From assembly GCA_902792515.1 (NCBI GenBank), contig CADAZX010000010.1, positions 30,981 through 94,980 of the forward strand: a stretch of 64,000 nt of DNA, read 5' to 3'. The position numbers were made by a program, and so were the translations under genes. Position 1 is the stretch's first letter, and each line of letters starts with the position of its first letter. The DNA is from an uncultured Ruminococcus sp. Its GTDB lineage: Bacteria > Bacillota > Clostridia > UBA1212. The notes under the pieces are model-generated. The model did no database searches. It saw only the letters and a program-made list of their open reading frames with translations, and was not told where the DNA came from. Shown one piece after another: positions 55,258 through 61,482 of the stretch.

Positions 55258-56580
55258 TTATTTCAGGTTTTCGTACCCGATCAAAGTCTCAAACAACGTG
55301 TTCGCGTAAAGACGCGCCCAGAAGTCGTTCGGGTGGTTGATATTGTTTCCGGAGAAGTCCTCGAACTTGATATGTTCAAGCACGGAGGCCGTCATGGAGG
55401 TGATGCCGCACACCGCGCACGGCACGCCGGAATTCCTCAGCTCTTCAGAGAGCTTCACAAGGTACGGTTCCTGAAGGGCGTCGTTGCCGGCCCAGTTGGA
55501 GCCCGGTCTGTTGAGCAGCGTCGAGATGATGACAACTCCGGCGTCCGGGGCGAGCTCGAGAGCTTTGTTTATAATTTTTCTGTCGTTTTCAGCCGTCTTT
55601 TCGGGTGCGAGATCGCCGTCGTTTCCGCCGAGGTCGACCACAAACAGATCGCAGCCGTGCTTTTCAATGTATGGCTTGGCGTACTTGTCGAAGTTGCTTA
55701 CTCCGTTCGACGTCGTCCAGCCGCCCACGCTGTTGTTGATGTACGTAATCGTTCCTCTTTCGCCGGCGACGTAATCCTTTCTAGGTACCGGCCCAGTGCC
55801 TTCCAGTGTCGGCTTTTCATAGTGAACAGTGTATCCGAAAATGTCCGCGAGCGCGTTTGTGACGAGAAGGGCGTATGAGTACTGGCGGGGGGCGTATCCG
55901 TACGTAAACGATGACGCGGCGCCGTACGTGCAGCTGTCGCCGTAAAATACAACGGTGACGTCCTCGCCGGCCTCAAGTTTGGCGTAGAGCTTGTCGTAAA
56001 TGTGCGCGAAGCATTTTTGCTTATACCCGTTCCACGTGTCGGAGTGCGTGTACTCGACGTTGACCTGATAGTTTGTCATCACAGTGCCTTCGCCCCAGTA
56101 AACGGATTTGCTCTCTCCGTCGACGTCGACCACGAGCGTGCCGTCGCCTTTATAATATTTTTTACTTGTGATGCAGGGGATTTTACTGTTCTCGGTTACC
56201 CTGAGCTTGCCGTCGACGACCTCGTAGTCTTCTCCCTCGACGTACTTTTTTTTGCCGTTGTAGGACGTTACCGAGATCACCTTGTCGATCTTGTACAAAA
56301 GCTCCTTTGTGTCGCCCTTGTCGATAAACATGACGGTCTCGTTTTTGACGTAGTCTCCGGCGAAAACGTTCCGGAGTTCCCAGGTAAGGTCCTCCTCCTT
56401 AAAATCAAGCGGTCTGCTTTCAGTTGTTGCCGGGTTCTCGGTTGTTGTCGGGTTCTCAGTTGTTTCCTCCGTTGTCGCCTCCGCGGGTTGATCGTTTATG
56501 ACGGCCGGACCGCACGAAGCAATCCCGGCTGCCGTCGCCAGAATCAAAATGATAGTCAAAACTTTTATACTGATTTTCAT
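55258..56580 (-). CDS. SGNH/GDSL hydrolase lipoprotein
   Basis: A secreted lipid-anchored esterase-like protein. The signal peptide ends in IASC (Cys23), followed by a Thr/Glu/Asn/Pro-rich linker (about 30-57) and a beta-rich accessory domain (about 60-185). The SGNH hydrolase comes next, with GDSC at 214-217 (nucleophile Ser216), GGND at 318-321 and NINHPND near the C-terminus supplying the catalytic His. Such proteins often deacetylate cell-surface or dietary polysaccharides. The ATG at 56580 has GGAGG upstream on this strand; longer starts are rejected because they add a non-signal extension. It runs opposite to its neighbours and converges with rho. Confidence 0.82.
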   Translation of the reverse strand: MKISIKVLTIILILATAAGIASCGPAVINDQPAEATTEETTENPTTTENPATTESRPLDFKEEDLTWELRNVFAGDYVKNETVMFIDKGDTKELLYKIDKVISVTSYNGKKKYVEGEDYEVVDGKLRVTENSKIPCITSKKYYKGDGTLVVDVDGESKSVYWGEGTVMTNYQVNVEYTHSDTWNGYKQKCFAHIYDKLYAKLEAGEDVTVVFYGDSCTYGAASSFTYGYAPRQYSYALLVTNALADIFGYTVHYEKPTLEGTGPVPRKDYVAGERGTITYINNSVGGWTTSNGVSNFDKYAKPYIEKHGCDLFVVDLGGNDGDLAPEKTAENDRKIINKALELAPDAGVVIISTLLNRPGSNWAGNDALQEPYLVKLSEELRNSGVPCAVCGITSMTASVLEHIKFEDFSGNNINHPNDFWARLYANTLFETLIGYENLK

Positions 56581-56640
56581 GAATGCCTCCAATTTGTAGA
56601 ATGCTTGTATTATGCGCGAAATCGCGCGCACTCTTATTAT

Positions 56641-56669
56641 ATTTTACCAGCGGATTCCAAACATTTCAA
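56641..56669 (-). promoter_or_regulatory. Promoter of the SGNH lipoprotein gene
   Basis: On the minus strand TTGAAA (complement of 56664-56669), 17 bases, TAAAAT (complement of 56641-56646), with TGG before the -10 box. Confidence 0.75.
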
Positions 56670-56781
56670 GAGAGGTCCGGAACCGGATTATGAAGAGATT
56701 ATAACGGTTTTGAAGCAAGAGCTGAGCAAGAACTGAGTATGCCGGGTTAAAACAGGCGTTAAAACAGGAAAACGAAACAAC

Positions 56782-56810
56782 TTGACTTCAAAAATAGTAT
56801 TTGGTAGAAT
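56782..56810 (+). promoter_or_regulatory. Promoter of the small lipoprotein / ABC exporter region
   Basis: TTGACT (56782-56787), 17 bases, TAGAAT (56805-56810), with TGG before the -10 box. It points into the structured leader. Confidence 0.78.
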
Positions 56811-56973
56811 CAAACCGACTCAAGTATTAAGGGTGGATGCCTTGCAAAGAGGCTATAAATGCCTCAGACCAAGCTGTTTCCAATCGTGGAGGCTCACATG
56901 AGATACTTGACTATTCTCAGCGAGCCGCTACTTCGTGTGAAATCTACTGTATGGATTCCGCCATTTCTTAAAA
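56811..56973 (+). promoter_or_regulatory. Structured untranslated leader of unknown type
   Basis: TCAAGTAT (56820-56827) pairs with ATACTTGA (56903-56910). GAGGC (56849-56853) can pair with GCCTC (56861-56865), but so can a second GAGGC (56889-56893). TGAGA (56899-56903) with TCTCA (56915-56919) competes with the first stem. The following start codon lacks a clear Shine-Dalgarno. It matches no riboswitch class that I recognise. Confidence 0.5.
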
Positions 56974-57516
56974 ATGCGTAAATTTACCAAAATCGAAATC
57001 AGAATACTTGTCGCCGTTCTCGCCGTAGCCGCCGTTTTTGCGGCAGGCTGTCTGCTGCGCCTGCGGATTCTTAAAGCGAACCTTATTCCTGTCTGCGAAC
57101 GGTATTTCCAATTGGAGAATTCACTCGTTTTTCCGGAGGAATATCTTAATAGCGGAATTCCTGAGGAAGCAGCTGCCGAAAAGTCGGAAGCCGCACGACG
57201 AATTGCCGGGGAAATATTCGCGAGCGCAGTCATTTCAGACGAGATCAAAAAAACAGATAACAAAATCGAAATGCAAAAAAACAGAGAGTACTTTGCTGTC
57301 GAAAAAACGACGTCCATAAAGAGTACTTCAGTATCGCCGCGAGGGTTTGACAAGGCGGTTTTAACGGTCACGGCTTTGCAAAGCGGCCTTGAATACGAGT
57401 TTAGGTCCGGAATAATGAAACCGTCTCCATACGGCGGCGAAATTACATACGTTTTTACTTTTATTAAAGAACATGGGGCGTGGCTTATATACTCATGCGG
57501 CTACGGTACCTATTGA
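56974..57516 (+). CDS. Small membrane-anchored or lipoprotein of unknown function
   Basis: I do not recognise this 180-residue protein. It has a basic start and one hydrophobic segment (residues 10-28) with AAGC that could serve as a weak lipobox (Cys27) or simply as a membrane anchor. The rest is an outside domain with a charged helix (about 60-100) and a beta-rich C-terminus ending in a YVFTFIKEHGAWLIYS strand. Codon use and AT content match the following ABC genes, unlike the core genes. It starts 30 bases before the first permease gene, so it may be an accessory or sensor lipoprotein of that exporter. The start has no obvious ribosome site. Confidence 0.55.
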   Translation: MRKFTKIEIRILVAVLAVAAVFAAGCLLRLRILKANLIPVCERYFQLENSLVFPEEYLNSGIPEEAAAEKSEAARRIAGEIFASAVISDEIKKTDNKIEMQKNREYFAVEKTTSIKSTSVSPRGFDKAVLTVTALQSGLEYEFRSGIMKPSPYGGEITYVFTFIKEHGAWLIYSCGYGTY

Positions 57517-57546
57517 TTCACACCATAACGGTCCGGTGATTGAAAA

Positions 57547-58875
57547 ATGTTCTCGCGACTTTTTAAAAGCGAATTCTTGAAACTGATCGGCAGGCGGGCA
57601 TGTGCGTTTTGCTTTCTGGCGTTGCTTACGGTTATACCGGTAGCTGCGGTAGTTGTTTCAGGCTTCGTCTATCCTGAAGATTCTTTTTCCGGTGATTCGT
57701 GGGACCGGCAGATCGAAAACGCCGCAACACCTGAAAGAAAGGCATATTATTTACAGCTGAAAGAGGACGGCATAACCCCGGATGACTGGCGCTGTGACGC
57801 TCTTCGTGACTCGCTGTTTCCGAAAAAATACGTTTTCGTATCTTCGGACGGAGAGATTACGCTTCAACCGGACAGTGCGAAAATGATGGCCTTTTATGAG
57901 CAAAATGACGCAACCGGGTATTTTTACGAACTGCTTCGCATTGAGCGTGAGTATGACCGGATTACCGGGAGCGAAAACAGTACCGGACTTCCTGCGGTAA
58001 AAGCGCTTGATTTCTGCATCTCAAATTCGTTATGGATTTCCAAAACGAGCGATGTTTACAAAATGGTTTACAGCGCAGCGGAGCTGAGGTTCACCGCCGA
58101 ACGTGAAAGGGCGGATCTGTTTTCCGTCTATCCGGAGAGCACAATCGAAGGTATGGAAAAAGAGGCGGCCGCTTTAGAATATGCTGCGTTACACAACATC
58201 TCCGCCAAGAACGGACGGTTTTATGCGATTGCAAGAGGCTCGCTTACGGTTTCTTTTATTCCCGTACTTGTTTTGACCGCTTTCGCTGCGTCTGCTACGC
58301 TTCCCTCAGAGTACAAATCCCGGACTGCCGGGATGGTTTACAGATGTCCGGGCGGCCGGTTCAGAATCATTTTTGCAAAGTTCCTTTCGGTATTGACTCT
58401 TGCGGTTTGCGAAACTATATACATTTTTTTGATTGTGTTTCTGCTCTCCGCGTTTGTGACAGGCTTTCGTGAGGCGTTTTCTTTTTATGCGGTCACATTG
58501 CCCGGCGGGAATCCGGGGGCATTGCCGGCGCCTGCTTATCTGTTGGTTTTATGCATGCTTTTTACAATTGAAGCCACCGTTATTACTCTGCTCTGCATGG
58601 CTGTCTCAACGCAATTTGTTAATCCTGTTCCTGCCGCACTGACCGGGATGATTGCCGCCGTTGTCGCGGGTATATCGGAAGCTGCGGCGTCTTTTGAAAT
58701 GAGGCAGCCCTGGATGAAATTCATATTCGTTTTTTCGATGAATTTCAGACAGTTTTTCGAAAATGATCTCAAGATTTATGATATGTCGCTATTGTGGGCT
58801 GTGGTAAGTACGATATTGTGGACAGCTGCTTTCTGTGTCATTATTCTATTAAGAGAGATGAGGAGGGATATCTGA
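57547..58875 (+). CDS. ABC-2 type exporter permease (first)
   Basis: A 442-residue membrane protein with one N-terminal hydrophobic segment (about 17-40), a large extracytoplasmic region (about 40-225) and five to six further segments in the C-terminal half, ending in a basic tail. This is the layout of ABC-2 permeases that keep a big outside domain between the first two helices. It directly precedes the ATPase gene (3 bases), and the third gene encodes a shorter protein of the same layout, so the exporter is likely a heterodimer of two permeases. Substrate unknown; peptide or antibiotic export and immunity are options by analogy only. Confidence 0.75.
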   Translation: MFSRLFKSEFLKLIGRRACAFCFLALLTVIPVAAVVVSGFVYPEDSFSGDSWDRQIENAATPERKAYYLQLKEDGITPDDWRCDALRDSLFPKKYVFVSSDGEITLQPDSAKMMAFYEQNDATGYFYELLRIEREYDRITGSENSTGLPAVKALDFCISNSLWISKTSDVYKMVYSAAELRFTAERERADLFSVYPESTIEGMEKEAAALEYAALHNISAKNGRFYAIARGSLTVSFIPVLVLTAFAASATLPSEYKSRTAGMVYRCPGGRFRIIFAKFLSVLTLAVCETIYIFLIVFLLSAFVTGFREAFSFYAVTLPGGNPGALPAPAYLLVLCMLFTIEATVITLLCMAVSTQFVNPVPAALTGMIAAVVAGISEAAASFEMRQPWMKFIFVFSMNFRQFFENDLKIYDMSLLWAVVSTILWTAAFCVIILLREMRRDI

Positions 58876-58878
58876 ATT

Positions 58879-59583
58879 ATGAACGTATGCCTTTCTGAAA
58901 TAACAAAAAAATACGGTGAATCTGTCGCTTTGGACAACGTTTCGCTGGAGTTTTCCGGCGGTTCGGTCATCGGATTGATAGGACCTAACGGATCCGGGAA
59001 AAGCACCCTCCTTAAGGTTGTTCTGACGCTTGTACAACCGGACGCGGGAACCGTTTCCGTGGACGGAGCCGATTTGCACCGCGTAAAGCAATCCTTTTTA
59101 GAAAGAACCGCATACGTTTCCTCAGAATACGAAAACTACGGATATCTTACCGGCTTCGACAATATGCGCATTTACGAGGAAATGTTCGAGAATGAAAATC
59201 CGGCAAAAATAGCGGAGGTAGCAGGAAGACTCGGAATTGAAGGCGCTCTTCACAAGAAGGTCAAAACATATTCGACCGGTATGAAAAAACGTCTTGACAT
59301 CGCAAAGGCAGTTCTGTGCGGACACGATATAATTCTCATGGATGAACCGATGAACGGGCTTGACGTGGATGGCATACGTATACTGAGGGAGATAATCGCG
59401 GAGGAGCGGAGAAATGGTAGCGCGGTAGTGATTTCCTCGCACATCCTGTCTGAACTGGAAAAAATCTGCGACAGGTTTGTATTTATGGACAAGGGGAGAA
59501 TTGTTGCCGACATGACTGACTCATCATTGTTTTCGACGTTGGAGACCGAATATTTTAAAATAATTAAAGGGGCTCGGCAATGA
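58879..59583 (+). CDS. ABC transporter ATP-binding protein
   Basis: A 234-residue ATPase with Walker A GPNGSGKST (about 36-44), signature YSTGMKKRLDIAKA, Walker B IILMDEPMNGLD and the switch His in VISSHILSE. The STGMKKR signature is of the type found in ABC-2 exporters for peptides or drugs. GGAGGG lies upstream, within the end of the first permease gene. Its ATGA end overlaps the second permease start, indicating coupled synthesis of the complex. Confidence 0.92.
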   Translation: MNVCLSEITKKYGESVALDNVSLEFSGGSVIGLIGPNGSGKSTLLKVVLTLVQPDAGTVSVDGADLHRVKQSFLERTAYVSSEYENYGYLTGFDNMRIYEEMFENENPAKIAEVAGRLGIEGALHKKVKTYSTGMKKRLDIAKAVLCGHDIILMDEPMNGLDVDGIRILREIIAEERRNGSAVVISSHILSELEKICDRFVFMDKGRIVADMTDSSLFSTLETEYFKIIKGARQ

Positions 59584-60614
59584 AACGGCTTTGGGGTCTT
59601 GAGGGAAGGCGCTTTGACCGCTTCTTCAGAATAGAAATTCTGAAAATACGGAAGCCTGTTTGTATTTTGTTTTTTTTAGCGGTTTTGACTGTTTACACAA
59701 CTGCCGTATCGCTTTTTATCTCAAAGGAAGCGGTAAGCGGTGACGAACTTGAACTGCCGGACCGAAGCGCGGAAGCGGAAATACAAAGAGCCTTCTCGGA
59801 AGACGCCTCTCTTCCTGAATCTGTGCGAGAGGCTCACGCTTTCCTTGCGGGGTACTATGAGGATCTGGACCGGTTGAAAATCTACCCGGGAAGCTGGCAG
59901 GAGAATGTTTTGAGTACTGCCGCTAAAGATGTTGCGACTGAATTGAGAGATAACGGCTTATCGGACACGTCCGGATACGAGGCGGCTTTAGACACGGTCA
60001 TAAACGGCGACTGGCAGGAGTGGCTGGCTCAAAAAGCGGCTGACGAACCAAAATACCGTTATTGTCTCGAAAACGGTATCGAACCGTCACCAATAGACCG
60101 CCGGTACAGAATTCTTGAAAGCGTCAATACCTGGGATGCTGCCGGCGCGGAAATCGCATACTATGCAATCGAGAACGCTCCGGAGAATTTTAATTTCCGG
60201 AACAGCGAGACAATTGCATTAATTATAGCATTCGCGGCTACGGGCTTATTTCCGCTTTTTCCGTTGATTGAATACTTGTCGCTCGAAAAGCGTGAGGGAA
60301 CAATCGGCCTGTTCAACAGAATCAGGATCAACCGGTGCGGTCGGTTTTCCGCCAAGGCAGCCATGGCTTTGATCATGTACACGGCGTTGTCGTTGCTTGC
60401 GTTCACGGTTTCAACCGTTGTTCTCACCGCGGTTTTTGCTTTGAACTACGGAAGCGGTCCGTGCGCAATCTTTGTGTTTATTTCCGCCGGAAAACGGATA
60501 GTGTGCATGAGCGCAATGCTTTTCGCGCTGTTTGCTTTTGCGGTCGCGTTTTTGCCGGGGCTCGCTTTGCTTGTGCTTTTTGCGCTTCGAAAATCCGGCC
60601 GGAATTCGTCATGA
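59580..60614 (+). CDS. ABC-2 type exporter permease (second)
   Basis: A 344-residue membrane protein with the same plan as the first permease: an N-terminal helix (about 22-42), an extracytoplasmic region (about 45-205) and four C-terminal helices, the last ending close to the C-terminus. A stretch VLFALRKSGRNSS closes it. It starts in the ATGA overlap with the ATPase gene. No terminator is seen behind it before the tRNA promoter; instead there are three AATTAACA copies (60626-60660). Confidence 0.75.
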   Translation: MKRLWGLEGRRFDRFFRIEILKIRKPVCILFFLAVLTVYTTAVSLFISKEAVSGDELELPDRSAEAEIQRAFSEDASLPESVREAHAFLAGYYEDLDRLKIYPGSWQENVLSTAAKDVATELRDNGLSDTSGYEAALDTVINGDWQEWLAQKAADEPKYRYCLENGIEPSPIDRRYRILESVNTWDAAGAEIAYYAIENAPENFNFRNSETIALIIAFAATGLFPLFPLIEYLSLEKREGTIGLFNRIRINRCGRFSAKAAMALIMYTALSLLAFTVSTVVLTAVFALNYGSGPCAIFVFISAGKRIVCMSAMLFALFAFAVAFLPGLALLVLFALRKSGRNSS

Positions 60615-60694
60615 ATGAGCAAAACGAATTAACATAACGAATTAACAAAAATTAACAAAACGCGAAAAAACTTTGAATTTGAGTAAAAAAGGGG

Positions 60695-60723
60695 TTGCGC
60701 TTGCTTCGGGAATGTGATATACT
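60695..60723 (+). promoter_or_regulatory. Promoter of the tRNA-Gly/tRNA-Thr operon
   Basis: TTGCGC (60695-60700), 17 bases, TATACT (60718-60723), with TGA before the -10 box; tRNA-Gly starts 41 bases downstream. Confidence 0.85.
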
Positions 60724-60763
60724 TACACCCGCAATCGAAAAAGAATTGCCGGCAACAGAAGCT

Positions 60764-60837
60764 GCGGGTATAGTTCAGTGGCAGAACTTCAGCTTCCCAA
60801 GCTGACCATGGGGGTTCGATTCCCCTTACCCGCTCCA
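60764..60837 (+). tRNA. tRNA-Gly (anticodon CCC)
   Basis: Full cloverleaf of 74 bases with encoded CCA: acceptor GCGGGTA/TACCCGC, D-stem GTTC/GAAC, anticodon stem TCAGC/GCTGA with loop TTCCCAA (anticodon CCC, reads GGG) and T-stem GGGG/CCCC around TTCGATT. Confidence 0.95.
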
Positions 60838-60843
60838 TACTTC

Positions 60844-60919
60844 GCCTCCATAGCTCAGTAGGTAGAGCGCATCCATGGTAAGGATGAGGTCATCAGTTCG
60901 AATCTGATTAGAGGCTCCA
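60844..60919 (+). tRNA. tRNA-Thr (anticodon GGT)
   Basis: A 76-base cloverleaf with encoded CCA: D-stem GCTC/GAGC, anticodon stem CATCC/GGATG with loop ATGGTAA (anticodon GGT, reads ACC) and T-stem ATCAG/CTGAT. The acceptor stem GCCTCCA/TAGAGGC has one C-A mismatch at pair 6-67. Its last 40 bases occur again at 61223-61262, so its 3' half may have been supplied by an inserted element. Confidence 0.92.
60880..60919 (+). repeat. attL-like copy: 3' end of tRNA-Thr
   Basis: A 40-base segment running from the anticodon loop to the CCA end, identical to 61223-61262. The two copies bracket 303 bases, the arrangement left by tRNA-targeted integration. Confidence 0.85.
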
Positions 60920-60920
60920 G

Positions 60921-60948
60921 AAAAATCCACGCTTCGGCGTGGATTTTT
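60921..60948 (+). terminator. Terminator-like hairpin directly after tRNA-Thr
   Basis: A perfect 12-bp stem AAAAATCCACGC/GCGTGGATTTTT with TTCG loop, ending in T residues. It begins two bases after the CCA and lies inside the inserted segment. Confidence 0.85.
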
Positions 60949-60950
60949 CA

Positions 60951-61128
60951 GTGAAATTCGCCTTCGGCGAGTGAAATATGGCTTCGCCATGTGAAATAGC
61001 TTCGCTGTGAAATATTTGCTTCGCAAATGTTACGGGGCGAATTTCATTTCACTTTGCGGCAACGCCGTAAAATTTCACATTCCCGTAAGGGAATATTTCA
61101 CATTTTGCCGTAAGGCAAAATATTTCAC
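60951..61128 (+). repeat. Array of GTGAAAT/ATTTCAC heptamers alternating with hairpins
   Basis: GTGAAAT occurs at 60951, 60971, 60991 and 61007. Each is followed by a short palindrome with a TTC loop (60958-60970, 60978-60990, 60998-61006, 61014-61028). After a 17-base centre the motif inverts: ATTTCAC at 61046, 61072, 61095 and 61122, separated by palindromes with AAC or GTAA loops (61053-61071, 61079-61094, 61102-61121). The hairpin sequences all differ while pairing is kept. I do not recognise the element as a named family. Confidence 0.85.
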
Positions 61129-61149
61129 TAAAAAGAAAGGACTGTCGTT

Positions 61150-61230
61150 ATGTCCGAATCCAAGCTCCGCGATTTATCGGTCGACTTTTCCGTAAAGGTT
61201 GTTAAACTCTGCGAAAGCATAAAAGGATGA
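61150..61230 (+). pseudogene. Truncated four-helix-bundle (S23/IVP-type) protein gene
   Basis: ATG at 61150, with AAAGGA ten bases upstream, opens a 26-codon frame reading MSESKLRDLSVDFSVKVVKL and CESIKG. This is a clear match to the first helix of the four-helix-bundle family first known from 23S rRNA intervening sequences, normally about 115-125 residues long. Right after helix 1 the sequence switches into the tRNA-Thr copy, which supplies the TGA stop. The remaining three helices are absent, so the gene is broken. It lies directly behind the hairpin array and may belong to the same mobile unit. Confidence 0.8.
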
Positions 61231-61262
61231 GGTCATCAGTTCGAATCTGATTAGAGGCTCCA
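61223..61262 (+). repeat. attR-like copy: second 3' end of tRNA-Thr
   Basis: Identical over 40 bases to 60880-60919, but with no 5' half of a tRNA before it. A terminator follows three bases later, suggesting that this was the original tRNA end before insertion. Confidence 0.88.
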
Positions 61263-61265
61263 TTT

Positions 61266-61293
61266 TCCCGGGCTTGATGCCCGGGATTTTTTT
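61266..61293 (+). terminator. Rho-independent terminator of the tRNA operon
   Basis: TCCCGGGC (61266-61273) pairs with GCCCGGGA (61279-61286) around TTGAT, followed by seven T residues. Confidence 0.92.
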
Positions 61294-61393
61294 ATGCTAA
61301 AAATACTGCGCAGGGTTGACTTGTTTAGGGGCTTTGCAAAAGCGGTTTGAAAAAGTTCCCGTAAAAGTTCCGGCTGAAAACTCGTGAAAACTC

Positions 61394-61423
61394 TTGAACG
61401 GCAGGGGGAAGAACTGTTATAAT
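61394..61423 (+). promoter_or_regulatory. Promoter of the deacetylase lipoprotein gene
   Basis: TTGAAC (61394-61399), 18 bases, perfect TATAAT (61418-61423), with TGT directly before the -10 box. Confidence 0.75.
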
Positions 61424-61482
61424 CAAATAAGACATTGACGGAACAAGGCCTGGCGTTTCAGGCTTGGAAAGGACTGTCAGAG

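Noticed and set aside
56665..56736. C-terminal remnant of a coding region (frame ending PDYEEIITVLKQELSKN and a stop)
   Set aside because: It looks protein-like but is too short to assign, and it overlaps the minus-strand promoter of the SGNH gene.
56830..56841. T-box antiterminator, suggested by AGGGTGG
   Set aside because: The rest of the T-box bulge (ACCGCG) and the specifier architecture are missing.
56833..56845. GGTGGATGCCTTG resembles a conserved stretch near the 5' end of 23S rRNA
   Set aside because: A 13-base match is expected by chance at this scale, and the flanking sequence does not follow 23S rRNA.
60951..61128. CRISPR array
   Set aside because: The repeated unit is only 7 bases, spacers are self-complementary and of uneven length, orientation flips, and no cas gene is nearby.
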